DNA of 64,000 nt. Origin: Caproicibacter sp046707225 (GTDB taxonomy: Bacteria; Bacillota; Clostridia; Oscillospirales; Acutalibacteraceae). The notes beneath the pieces were generated by a model. It saw only the letters and a program-made list of their open reading frames with translations. It ran no database searches and had not been told where the DNA came from. A program made the position numbers and the translations under genes. Numbering within the stretch: the stretch's first letter is position 1; each line of letters starts with the position of its first letter. This document shows positions 23,805 to 31,885 of the stretch, piece after piece. The DNA lies in contig NZ_JBJKOP010000048.1 in the NCBI RefSeq assembly GCF_046707225.1, positions 1-64,000 on the forward strand. The letters run 5' to 3'.

Positions 23805-25073
23805 TTATTCGTACCGCAGCGCATCGATCGGGTCCAACTGGCTGGCCTTTTTCGCCGGATAATACCCGAAGAAAATGCCGATCAGCATGGAGAATCCGAC
23901 GCTGATGAAAATAATCGGCACGGAAATTACCAGCTTCATCTTCAGCAGGGTTACCCCTGCCGCCGCCAATCCGATTCCCGTAATAATCCCGATGATCCCG
24001 CCGATGACACAGATAATGACCGACTCCACGATAAACTGCATCCGGATATAGCTGCTGCGCGCACCAAGAGCCTTGCGCGTACCGATTTCCCGCGTGCGCT
24101 CGGTTACGGAGACCAGCATGATATTCATGACGCCGATGCCGCCGACGATCAGGGCGATCGCGGCAATCGCGGCAATCGCAATGGAGATGGTCCCCATCAT
24201 GGAGGTCACGGAGGACAGCATGTTCTCCATATTGTATGCCGAACAGGTGTATTTCGGATTGTTGGCGTACAGCCGTTTCATATAGGATTCAATCCGGTCC
24301 GTAAACGCATGGGTGTCGTTCACATTCTTCAGCTTGATTTCAAACGAGGAGTAGTTCTGGTTATCCGACGTTTCCTTGGCAACGCTGACCGGAATGTAAA
24401 GCGTTGTGCTGATGTCCTTGTCCGCGACGGCAGCTCCGCCGAACCCCTGCTGAACATATTTGTACACGCCGACGATCGTATAGGATTCCACGCCGTCGCT
24501 TGTATCCACGTTGATTTTTTGGCCGAGCGGATCGGTTTCACTGCCGAACATGTTGGAGACCAGCTTATCGGAAACCACAGCGACCCTCCGGTTTCCGCTG
24601 ATATCACGGTCCGTCAGGAATCTGCCCTTCTGAACATCGACATTTTCAACCGAACCGAAACCCGGATTTGCCCCGTAAATCGTAACATTCGCGTACTTAT
24701 GCCCATCCTGTGCCTTGCCGCTGCCGACGGATTCGTAAAGGGCGAGATCGCTGATTTCATTGGAGAATTTTTTCTTCACCTGCTCAATCTGATCGAAGGT
24801 CAGCAGGTCGCTGTCGTCCATTTTCTCCGTTCCCGATCCGTTCATCTGCCCGTAAATGCTGTCGTTTCCGTTCGGCGCGACATAGACGTAAATGTTATTT
24901 GCCCCAAGGCCCGCCATGGTATCGGAGACATTATTCGTCACCGCGTCCCCGATGGAAACAATCGCAATGACCGACCCGATGCCGATAATGATGCCGAGCA
25001 TCGTCAAAAATGCGCGAACCTTGTTCGCCCTCAGACCCGCGACCGCAAGAATGACGTTTTCTTTCAGGAACAT
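23805..25073 (-). CDS. MacB/FtsX-type ABC transporter permease
   Basis: 422-aa permease. N-terminal helix (about 17-42: VRAFLTMLGIIIGIGSVIAIVSIG), a large extracytoplasmic MacB-PCD domain (about 45-275), and three C-terminal helices with the FtsX motif GGIGVMNIMLVSVTERTREIGTRKALGA, ending FFGYYPAKKASQLDPIDALRYE. MacB-type machines are mechanotransducers that push peptides, antibiotics or lipoproteins out without carrying them across the membrane themselves. The start ATG overlaps the ATPase stop by one base (TAATG). Last gene of a four-gene operon with adaptor and TolC-like genes. Confidence 0.94.
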   Translation of the reverse strand: MFLKENVILAVAGLRANKVRAFLTMLGIIIGIGSVIAIVSIGDAVTNNVSDTMAGLGANNIYVYVAPNGNDSIYGQMNGSGTEKMDDSDLLTFDQIEQVKKKFSNEISDLALYESVGSGKAQDGHKYANVTIYGANPGFGSVENVDVQKGRFLTDRDISGNRRVAVVSDKLVSNMFGSETDPLGQKINVDTSDGVESYTIVGVYKYVQQGFGGAAVADKDISTTLYIPVSVAKETSDNQNYSSFEIKLKNVNDTHAFTDRIESYMKRLYANNPKYTCSAYNMENMLSSVTSMMGTISIAIAAIAAIALIVGGIGVMNIMLVSVTERTREIGTRKALGARSSYIRMQFIVESVIICVIGGIIGIITGIGLAAAGVTLLKMKLVISVPIIFISVGFSMLIGIFFGYYPAKKASQLDPIDALRYE

Positions 25074-25783
25074 TACACCGCCGCCTTTCCGGAACCGGGC
25101 CTGTCGTCGACAATCATTCCGTCGTGCAGCGTCACAACCCGGTTGGTTTCCTCCGCCAGCTCGGGGTTGTGCGTAATCAGGACGATTGTCTTCCCGTCTT
25201 CCTCATGCACCTTGTGGAACAGGTCCATGACCATTCGCCCGGTCTCGGAATCCAGCGCGCCCGTCGGTTCATCCGCCAGCAGGATGGCCGGGTCGTTCGC
25301 CAGTGCGCGGGCGATGGCGACGCGCTGCTTCTGCCCGCCGGAAAGCTCGTTCGGCTGGTGATCCATGCGGTCCCCCATCCCCACCAAACTCAAAAGCTCT
25401 TTCGACCGTTCCACGCGCTTTTTGCGGTCCATACCCGCGTAAAGCATCGGCAGCTCCACATTTTTCAACGCGTTGTTGCGGGGAATCAGGTTAAAGGTCT
25501 GAAAAACAAACCCGATTTTTTTATTACGGACATCCGACAGCTGATTGTCGTTCATCCGTTTGATGGAAATCCCGTCCAGGATATATTCCCCCGACGTGGG
25601 GCGGTCCAACACGCCGATCATGTTCATCAGCGTACTTTTTCCGGAACCGGAAGCCCCCACAATGGCAATGAAGTCCCCTTCTTCCACTTCCAGAGAAATA
25701 CTTTTCAGAATGTGCAGCTCATTCGGCGTTCCGATATAATAATTTTTAATGATTGAATTCATCTGGATGATCGTCCGGCTCAT
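25073..25783 (-). CDS. MacB/LolD-type ABC transporter ATPase
   Basis: 236-aa nucleotide-binding subunit. Walker A GASGSGKST (about 42-50), Q-loop FVFQTFNLIPRNNALKNVELPMLYAG, signature LSGGQKQR, Walker B ILLADEPTGALDSETG and H-loop VLITHNPELA are all intact. The EPTGALD sequence is typical of the LolD/MacB branch. It drives the permease encoded directly downstream. The ATG overlaps the adaptor's TGA as ATGA, and the SD GGAGG is inside the adaptor gene, implying translational coupling. Confidence 0.96.
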   Translation of the reverse strand: MSRTIIQMNSIIKNYYIGTPNELHILKSISLEVEEGDFIAIVGASGSGKSTLMNMIGVLDRPTSGEYILDGISIKRMNDNQLSDVRNKKIGFVFQTFNLIPRNNALKNVELPMLYAGMDRKKRVERSKELLSLVGMGDRMDHQPNELSGGQKQRVAIARALANDPAILLADEPTGALDSETGRMVMDLFHKVHEEDGKTIVLITHNPELAEETNRVVTLHDGMIVDDRPGSGKAAV

Positions 25784-27093
25784 TTTTGGGCCTCCCCTGC
25801 CAACTGAAGCGTATCACCCGCGGAAATACCGTCCGAATTTCCGATGATAAGCATTCCGTCTTTCAGCCCGTCGCCGGAGATTTCAACCGAAACATCGGTT
25901 TCAAGGCCCGTGGTAACCGGAATTTCCTTCGCCTTATAAAGAGCGCCGGCTTTTCCCGCAACCATGATGACGTTGCCGCCGTCCTTTTGCAGCAGGGCAT
26001 CATACGGAACAACAAAAACATTTTTCTTTTCCCGAATCACAATGTCCATACGGGCTTTCATCCCGATGCGAAGGGACGGATTCCGGTCGTCTACAGATAC
26101 CTTCGCTGCATAAGTAACGTTTCCGGTTCCTTCCGTCGACGCGGTTGCGGCCGGAGCGATGGTTGTAACCGTACCCTTGATTTTCGCATCCCCCGTCGCG
26201 TCGGTCTGAATGGTCACGGGGTCGCCTGACTTTACGCTCGCCGCATCCATTTCTTTGATCTGCGTGTCTACAATCAGATCGCCCGTATTCTCAATAACAA
26301 ACATGACTCCGGTCGGCACAGCCCCGACCGTCGCGCTTTTCACCGTAACAGTGCCGTCCGCCGGCGCTGTAATCACGGAATCCTCAAGGTTTTTCTTCAG
26401 CTTTTCCAGCCCGACATCCGCGCTTTTGTCCGCCGCCTTCAGCACCGCGCTGTCATAGGCTTCCTTTGCTGTTTTCAGATCCTGATCCGCCTGATTCTGC
26501 GCGATCGTCAGCGATTTCTGCGCTTTATCATAATCACTTTGCGCCTGTTCCATCGCCGTTTTGGAAATCTGACCGCTTTCATACAGCAGCTTTTGATAGT
26601 TATAGTTATCCGCGGCGGTTTTCAGCGCGGCCTGAGCCGTCACAACGCCGTTGTTCAGCCCGTTGTTGTACAGGTACAGCGCATTATCATAGCTTCTTTT
26701 GGCCTGCGCGAGAGCAAGCGCTGCGCTCTTACTTGAGTCGTCCGTCGTGTACTTCTGCTGCTCGACATCCTTTTCCAGCGTCGCGGTATCCAAAACCGCC
26801 AGAACGTCTCCCTTTTTCACTTTGTCGCCGACCTCCACGCTGACGGTCTTAACCGGATAGGTCAGAGTCGTATATACATTGTGGGAATCGTTGCTGTGAA
26901 CCGTCCCGGACACGGCCACGGTATCCTGAAGGTTCGTTTTTTCCAGCTTGGTGGTTGTAATATTGGTATGTATGTTCTTGGATTTGGCGCGCACGGAGCA
27001 GGAGTACGCTCCCACCCCCAGAACCAAAACCGCTACCAGCAATATCGCCGCTGTTTTTTTCGTAAACCTATATTTTTTCGGTATTAATTTCAT
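25780..27093 (-). CDS. MacA/HlyD-type periplasmic adaptor (membrane-fusion protein)
   Basis: 437-aa adaptor. An uncleaved N-terminal helix (about 12-32: AAILLVAVLVLGVGAYSC) is followed by the first lipoyl half (YPVKTVSVEVGDKVKKGDVLAVLD), a long alpha-hairpin of Ala/Gln/Lys heptads (about 110-235), the second lipoyl half (ITAPADGTVTVKSATVGAVP) and beta-barrel domains with RIGMKARMDIVIREKKNVFVVP. The hairpin-tip region QKLLYESGQISKTAMEQAQ resembles the TolC-contact RLS motif but lacks its arginine. In Firmicutes such adaptors (YknX) act with MacB-like permeases. It overlaps the ATPase gene by four bases. Confidence 0.92.
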   Translation of the reverse strand: MKLIPKKYRFTKKTAAILLVAVLVLGVGAYSCSVRAKSKNIHTNITTTKLEKTNLQDTVAVSGTVHSNDSHNVYTTLTYPVKTVSVEVGDKVKKGDVLAVLDTATLEKDVEQQKYTTDDSSKSAALALAQAKRSYDNALYLYNNGLNNGVVTAQAALKTAADNYNYQKLLYESGQISKTAMEQAQSDYDKAQKSLTIAQNQADQDLKTAKEAYDSAVLKAADKSADVGLEKLKKNLEDSVITAPADGTVTVKSATVGAVPTGVMFVIENTGDLIVDTQIKEMDAASVKSGDPVTIQTDATGDAKIKGTVTTIAPAATASTEGTGNVTYAAKVSVDDRNPSLRIGMKARMDIVIREKKNVFVVPYDALLQKDGGNVIMVAGKAGALYKAKEIPVTTGLETDVSVEISGDGLKDGMLIIGNSDGISAGDTLQLAGEAQK

Positions 27094-27108
27094 GTATTCA
27101 GCTCCCTG

Positions 27109-28125
27109 TTAAAATCCATTTTTTTTGTTGATATAGCTCAGATAACTGGTAAACAGGGTATTCCGGTCGTCGGCGAGCGTGCTTTGCAGGGTTTTCAATT
27201 CTTTGGTTTTATCGTCAACCGATTTCTGACTGGAGTAACCGAGGGAAAGCGCTTTGTTTTCCTGTGTGAGTTCCGCCTGTTTTCGCTGTACCTGATCCAA
27301 AGCCTGCTGGTAAACCGTATATGCGCTGGTCATGGAATCATAAAGCTTTTGAAACGCAGCCTCTTCCGATGTTCTAGTCTGCTTCACTGCAATGTCTGCG
27401 TTTTCAATGGCAAAATTGGTTGTGTTGACCTTATCGTCCGCCTGATTATAGTGAATCAATGCGGTCTTAATCGCAGAGCTGTTGCCTTCCATTACAATCA
27501 GATCGGCACTGTAGTTAATGGAAGGAATCACACTGAAGTCTAAATCTCCTTCGGCCACTGGCTTAATATCCATAGTAAATCCATTCGGCAGATTCAGTGT
27601 GGTTTTCAGTGCCTTTCTCATCTGGATCAGCTGATTGTTAATCTGGTTCACATTGTTTTGCGCCTCATTATACTGATCCAGCAGTCCGTCGCAGGTCTGC
27701 TGAGACGCGTACCCACTGGAGAGCGACTGCTGAGACACTACAAGTGCCTGTCTTGCATTTTCTGCGGTCGTCTGCGCCGCAACCAATTTGTCGTTTAATG
27801 CGCAAAACTCAAGATAATCCTCTTTCGCGCTCAATATAGCTTTCCGAATGTTTCCTTCATTTTCAATCTGTGTAAGATGATAAGCGTCTTTCGCCGAGTC
27901 CGTGTCTTGGTCACTGGTATCCTTTTCATGCTGCGCGTCCCGTATGCTGTTCTCATAGGTTTTTACATCCAGGTTATAGGTTGACATAATATCTTCGATG
28001 CTGCCGAGCGAAACCTCGACCGTTTGCTTCTGGTCCGAAGACTGTGCCGTGTCTTGCGCATAAGCAGGAACCGTGGCGCCCGCCGCCAAGGTGAGCATCA
28101 GTAAAAGGGCAATCCCTTTTTTCAT
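27109..28125 (-). CDS. TolC-like (outer-membrane-efflux-family) secreted coiled-coil protein
   Basis: 338-aa exported protein: signal peptide MKKGIALLLMLTLAAGATVPAYA (cleavage after AYA near residue 23), then two homologous helical halves, each a long coiled-coil pair with the TolC repeat pattern. Half 1 ends SLSSGYASQQTCDGLLDQYNEAQ and half 2 ends ALSLGYSSQKSVDDKTKELKTLQ, both matching the L-x-x-G-x-x-S-x-x-D signature. It is shorter than enteric TolC (about 470 aa) and I see no clear beta-barrel strands. I chose the second of two adjacent ATGs (SD GGAG at 7 bases). It is first in an operon with adaptor, ATPase and permease, 15 bases upstream of the adaptor. Confidence 0.75.
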   Translation of the reverse strand: MKKGIALLLMLTLAAGATVPAYAQDTAQSSDQKQTVEVSLGSIEDIMSTYNLDVKTYENSIRDAQHEKDTSDQDTDSAKDAYHLTQIENEGNIRKAILSAKEDYLEFCALNDKLVAAQTTAENARQALVVSQQSLSSGYASQQTCDGLLDQYNEAQNNVNQINNQLIQMRKALKTTLNLPNGFTMDIKPVAEGDLDFSVIPSINYSADLIVMEGNSSAIKTALIHYNQADDKVNTTNFAIENADIAVKQTRTSEEAAFQKLYDSMTSAYTVYQQALDQVQRKQAELTQENKALSLGYSSQKSVDDKTKELKTLQSTLADDRNTLFTSYLSYINKKNGF

Positions 28126-28172
28126 CATTTTACTCCTTTCCGAAATCAGCGAATTTCCGGTCAATAACCTAA

Positions 28173-28200
28173 ATCATACTGCGAATTTTATGATTGTCAA
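28173..28200 (-). promoter_or_regulatory. Proximal promoter of the exporter operon
   Basis: On the minus strand TTGACA (28195-28200) and TATGAT (28173-28178) have a 16-base spacer, 47 bases upstream of the start codon. It has the same hexamers and spacing as the distal promoter at 28253-28280. Confidence 0.78.
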
Positions 28201-28230
28201 CAGAAGCCGAGCAAAATAAACCGGTTTGTT

Positions 28231-28254
28231 ATTGTATTAACGTTCTAATACAAT
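28231..28254. promoter_or_regulatory. Palindromic operator in the exporter promoter region
   Basis: ATTGTATTA-ACGTTC-TAATACAAT is a perfect 9-bp inverted repeat. It overlaps the end of the distal -10 and covers that promoter's start site, and lies just upstream of the proximal -35. This suggests a dimeric repressor; the regulator gene is not adjacent. Confidence 0.7.
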
Positions 28255-28280
28255 CATACGCTAAAATCATGTTTTGTCAA
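28253..28280 (-). promoter_or_regulatory. Distal promoter of the exporter operon
   Basis: On the minus strand TTGACA (28275-28280) and TATGAT (28253-28258) have a 16-base spacer. Transcription would start inside the palindromic operator. Confidence 0.75.
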
Positions 28281-28291
28281 CCACTTTTCAT

Positions 28292-28306
28292 AATTTTCTA
28301 AAATTT
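28292..28306. promoter_or_regulatory. CodY-box-like sequence
   Basis: AATTTTCTAAAATTT matches the CodY consensus AATTTTCWGAAAATT at 13 of 15 positions, 11 bases upstream of the distal -35. Chance matches are easy in AT-rich DNA, and no codY gene is in the window. Confidence 0.35.
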
Positions 28307-28405
28307 GATGGAATTTCAACGAATCAGATCTTTCCCGTAGAATATAAATTGGTAATCTTCCCTTATTATAACGACTCAGCAAAAAATTTCACTTCAAAAT
28401 ACCAA

Positions 28406-28430
28406 GGAGCCGGGCAATGCGCCCGGCTCC
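28406..28430 (-). terminator. Hairpin after the GIDE-like gene
   Basis: GGAGCCGGGC and GCCCGGCTCC form a 10-bp GC-rich stem with a 5-base loop, 31 bases after the stop codon. The T-tract on the minus strand is poor (TTGGTATTTTG). Confidence 0.65.
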
Positions 28431-28461
28431 TACAATGGCCAAAATATTTTTAATGTCTTTT

Positions 28462-29253
28462 TTATCGGAATCCGGCGATGATCACCCCGATACCGACCAC
28501 CACGGCAATCAGACCGAGCCCGACCGCCGTCAAGCGGGATTTCTGCAGAACTTTTTCCGCCTGTTCCTCCGATTTGTAAGTGACCAGAGAACGCCTCTCG
28601 CCGGAGGACGCCGCGATATGGTACCGCCTCGCGTGCCGGTACAGTTCCCCGGCGATGTTCAAAGGCTGGTTCACATGGTAAAAATACTCCAGAACATGGT
28701 ATCCGGCAATATCGGAACCAAGCCTCGGAAAAAATCGCCGGCAGCTTTTCAGGTGCCTGTCCATCCATTTGGAATTTTTCTCCTCATAGCTGTCGCAGGC
28801 GGAAAGCAGCTCCGCCCGGTCGCCGAAGCTTTCCAGATCCACATAGATCTTTTCATCCGACGTGGAATCCATAATATAAAAATCATCCGGGCCCGATTCC
28901 CGGTACTCTTCGGTCTGCTCCAGATTGGCAGCGGACCGGAGTCCCCGCCTCTGCCCGCCGCTTTTTTCACGGCACGAATACGAAACGGTTTGATAGCAGG
29001 CCGCCGGGCGTTCGGTCACGGGGGCAACGGCCGGGCGGTCCGTTCTGGCGAGGCCGTAAAGCTCCACGGGAAGCCTTGCGCCCGGATCCTCTTTCAGCTT
29101 CCGGTTCAGCGCTGCGACGGCTTCTTCGATCGGAACCGGGCGGACCGGCTCCGCCGGCGGCGCCGAAGCCGCCTTGCGCTCCGCCTTTTTCATCATAAAA
29201 ACCGCGCCGGCGATTCCGGCAAGGATCACCAGGATTCCAATGGCAGTCTGCAT
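28462..29253 (-). CDS. Two-span membrane protein, possibly GIDE-domain-like
   Basis: 263-aa protein of uncertain family. An N-terminal membrane helix (MQTAIGILVILAGIAGAVFM) is followed by a soluble region of about 210 residues, then a C-terminal helix (AVGLGLIAVVVGIGVIIAGF). The soluble part contains DDFYIMDSTSDEKIYVDLES, resembling the 'protein in place of substrate plus EKIYVD' pattern of GIDE domains, which flank membrane helices in the same topology. I am not certain of this. The ATG at 29253 follows GGGGGGAAACGAG and begins the membrane helix. It is on the same strand as, and 86 bases downstream of, spoIIE, so possibly co-expressed. Confidence 0.6.
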   Translation of the reverse strand: MQTAIGILVILAGIAGAVFMMKKAERKAASAPPAEPVRPVPIEEAVAALNRKLKEDPGARLPVELYGLARTDRPAVAPVTERPAACYQTVSYSCREKSGGQRRGLRSAANLEQTEEYRESGPDDFYIMDSTSDEKIYVDLESFGDRAELLSACDSYEEKNSKWMDRHLKSCRRFFPRLGSDIAGYHVLEYFYHVNQPLNIAGELYRHARRYHIAASSGERRSLVTYKSEEQAEKVLQKSRLTAVGLGLIAVVVGIGVIIAGFR

Positions 29254-29339
29254 CTCGTTTCCCCCCGACTGTTTTTCTCCATTGGATATTTTAGCATGTT
29301 TCGCAGTCTGATTCAATGGAAAACGGGCCGGTTTCAGAT

Positions 29340-31664
29340 TTACTCCAGTTTTGTCAGCATCTGAACCACGACGGTGATATCGTCGTCATGCCCGTCCCTG
29401 CGGTTCGATATCGCACGAGAGACGATCGTTTCGGCAAGCTCCTGCGGCAGACGGCCGTTCCACTTCTCCGCCTCTTCACAGATCCATTCCGCGCCGGAGG
29501 AAAGCGCCCCGTCGGTCATCAGAATCAGAAGATCCCCGTCCGCAAGCGTTTCGGAGGATTTTGCAAACCGCGTTTCGTTCAGGATGCCGATCGGCAGGCT
29601 GGGGGTGTCGATCACCGCCGCGTGCCCGTTCCGCCGCAGAATCGCGGACGGCGCTCCGGCTTTGAACAGCTCGGCACGGCCATTGAACAGATCCACCGCG
29701 GCAATGTCCATAGTGGCGAGCGATTCGTCACCTGATTTCACCAGAAGGGCCGAGTTCACAATTTTCAGCGCGGCGTCGAATCCGATTCCCGCTTTGATCA
29801 GACGCGTCATAATACCGCAGGCCATCGCTCCGTCCACTGCGGCCCTGCCTCCCGTCCCCATTCCGTCGCTCAGGACGGCGATCTGACGGCCGTTGCCGTC
29901 GGAGAACATTTCCCAGCTGTCGCCGCAGAGTTTGCCGTTTCCGCAAACATGCTGGGCGCATCCGGACTTGATGCGAAAGACAGGCATTTCCGTCATCTGA
30001 ATCCGGCATTTTCCGCCCGCCGTGGTGACGCACGGCGGCTGGAACGTGCGGGAACAGGCGCGGGAAATCTCCTCGGTCAGCTCGGCCTTGCTCAGCCGCG
30101 CGCAGTCCACCGGACCCGATACGATTTCAACCGACATGCGCCCGAACCGGTCCGTTCTGCAGCTGACGTCGAACGACTGAATCCCGGCGAGACGCAGCGT
30201 TTCCTCCACCTTTTGCGCCGCCGCGTAGTCAAAAAGGTCGTACAGCTCCAGTTCGGAAGCCATCTCCTCCAGCATGCTGCTCGTCGTTTCAAACTGAACC
30301 GCGACGACGTCCCGCACCTGCTGCGCGCGGCCCTCCGCGGCGGCGCGGACCACATATTCACCGTAGTTGCGGTTCACGGCGTCCGCAAGCAGATTCAGGC
30401 GGCCGCAGTGCGAAGCGAACGGCTGGCTGAAATCCTCGCGCTGAATCTGGCCCTTTTCCTTCAGCTTTCCCGAAAGATCGTTAAACGCGTTCATGCTGTC
30501 GGTGAAATTCCGGTCCCAGCAATAAGCGTTCAGTCCGCAGGTGCGGCAGACCTCGTCCGCGGCCTTGTGGTAAACGCTGCTGATGTCCGGAGAGCAGACG
30601 ACCTGCAGCTTTTTGGAGACCTCCTCGACGGATTCCGAGACGCTGCCCAGCGCCTTCGCGGCGAAATCCAGCTTCATGATCACCGAACGGCGCAGACCCT
30701 CCGCACGGGACGAATCGTCGCCTCGCGAGAAAATTCCGACAAGGCCGCTGCCGGTTTTGGCCGGAAGCAGCATATATATGACGGTCGCCGCCATCACCTC
30801 GTAAAGGCCGCTCACCACCGCCGCCTGATTCCCGACCTGAAGGGAAGCGACGGTATTTGCCGCCACAAACGCGCAGGCGGACGCAAGCCGGCCCACCGGC
30901 GAGAACAGCCCGGCCATCAGGCCGCCCAGAGCGTAAGCGCCGGAAAGATAATTCAGGCCCGCCGTGGAAAGGCTGAACGCGATCCCGGCCGCAACGCCGG
31001 AAACGCTTCCGCCGCTGACCCCGCCGTACCGCGCGGCAAACAGAATCGCCAGCACCGCGAGGACCCGGCCCGCCGATACTCCCCCAACGGATAAGCCGGA
31101 CAGGGAGAGGATCAGAAGCCCCGCCGAAAACGCGGCGCACGTGGTCTCCTGCGCGCTCCATTCACCGGGGCTGCGGCCCGACTCCCAGACGGAGACCGTC
31201 CGGCGGAAGAAATAGGCCGCCGCGCCCGCCAGCATGGCTTCCGCCACGTACATGGCGGTCGTCGCGGTCCCGGAACCATTGACCAGCGCCACGCTCATCC
31301 CGGTTGCCAGCACCGGCAGAAACGCAACCGCCGGCGCGAACGCGGGATGCGAGCGAAGACGCACAAGATCGTTCAGGGTCCAGCGAATCGCCGCGGCAGC
31401 CAGCAGCGCGGCCAGATAGTGAACCGGGACCGTAACGGCCGAGGGAAGAAGATACCCCGCGGCACTGCCAAGAATCGCGCTCCACAGGACCGAATAGGGC
31501 ATCGCCGCCGCCGCCGCAACGCCGAACGGCGCGTACTGCCCGAAAACGGTTCCCCGCGCGAAAAGCATTCCCGCCGTAAAAGCCGTAAGATGCCGCGCGG
31601 CCGTCCTTGCCGGGACAGCAGCCGCCGCGGAAAGTCGGATACGCCGGATGTTTTCCTTTGCCAT
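29340..31664 (-). CDS. spoIIE: Stage II sporulation protein E
   Basis: 774-aa membrane PP2C phosphatase that dephosphorylates SpoIIAA to activate sigma-F in the forespore and takes part in polar septation. An N-terminal region of about ten hydrophobic Ala/Gly-rich helices (to about residue 300) and a regulatory middle domain with CRTCGLNAYCWDRNF precede the C-terminal PPM/PP2C domain. The latter has metal-binding VLSDGMGTGGRAAVDG, TMDIAAVDLFNGRAELFKAGAPSA and LILMTDGALSSGAE. B. subtilis SpoIIE is 827 aa with the same layout. The ATG at 31664 is the first codon consistent with the family start; its SD (GGCGGTGAT) is weak. The promoter has the 21-bp spacing seen in spoIIE/spoIIG. Confidence 0.96.
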   Translation of the reverse strand: MAKENIRRIRLSAAAAVPARTAARHLTAFTAGMLFARGTVFGQYAPFGVAAAAAMPYSVLWSAILGSAAGYLLPSAVTVPVHYLAALLAAAAIRWTLNDLVRLRSHPAFAPAVAFLPVLATGMSVALVNGSGTATTAMYVAEAMLAGAAAYFFRRTVSVWESGRSPGEWSAQETTCAAFSAGLLILSLSGLSVGGVSAGRVLAVLAILFAARYGGVSGGSVSGVAAGIAFSLSTAGLNYLSGAYALGGLMAGLFSPVGRLASACAFVAANTVASLQVGNQAAVVSGLYEVMAATVIYMLLPAKTGSGLVGIFSRGDDSSRAEGLRRSVIMKLDFAAKALGSVSESVEEVSKKLQVVCSPDISSVYHKAADEVCRTCGLNAYCWDRNFTDSMNAFNDLSGKLKEKGQIQREDFSQPFASHCGRLNLLADAVNRNYGEYVVRAAAEGRAQQVRDVVAVQFETTSSMLEEMASELELYDLFDYAAAQKVEETLRLAGIQSFDVSCRTDRFGRMSVEIVSGPVDCARLSKAELTEEISRACSRTFQPPCVTTAGGKCRIQMTEMPVFRIKSGCAQHVCGNGKLCGDSWEMFSDGNGRQIAVLSDGMGTGGRAAVDGAMACGIMTRLIKAGIGFDAALKIVNSALLVKSGDESLATMDIAAVDLFNGRAELFKAGAPSAILRRNGHAAVIDTPSLPIGILNETRFAKSSETLADGDLLILMTDGALSSGAEWICEEAEKWNGRLPQELAETIVSRAISNRRDGHDDDITVVVQMLTKLE

Positions 31665-31721
31665 GGATCTATCACCGCCATTGTTTATTGGAACAACTTG
31701 TCCCCAAATTGACCTAAGTCT

Positions 31722-31754
31722 ATTATACGATTTGTATTTAGACCATATTGTCAT
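31722..31754 (-). promoter_or_regulatory. Spo0A-type sigma-A promoter of spoIIE (21-bp spacer)
   Basis: On the minus strand ATGACA (31749-31754) and a perfect TATAAT (31722-31727) are 21 bases apart. B. subtilis spoIIE and spoIIG promoters share this abnormal spacing and need Spo0A~P. The overlapping ATTGTCATA on the opposite strand matches the 0A-box TTTGTCRAA at 7 of 9 positions. Confidence 0.7.
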
Positions 31755-31885
31755 AACATGGCGTAAAATAATGGCGAAAAGAATCGGATAAAACCAAATT
31801 ATCATTTATTAGGATTTATCTGGCAACCGGAGGGAAACTGTGTTAGAATAAGGAATAAAATATTCAGTAGGAAAGGTCGATCATT

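Noticed and set aside
23649..25361. 570-codon plus-strand open frame
   Set aside because: It is antisense to the MacB permease and ATPase genes and shows no recognisable domain.
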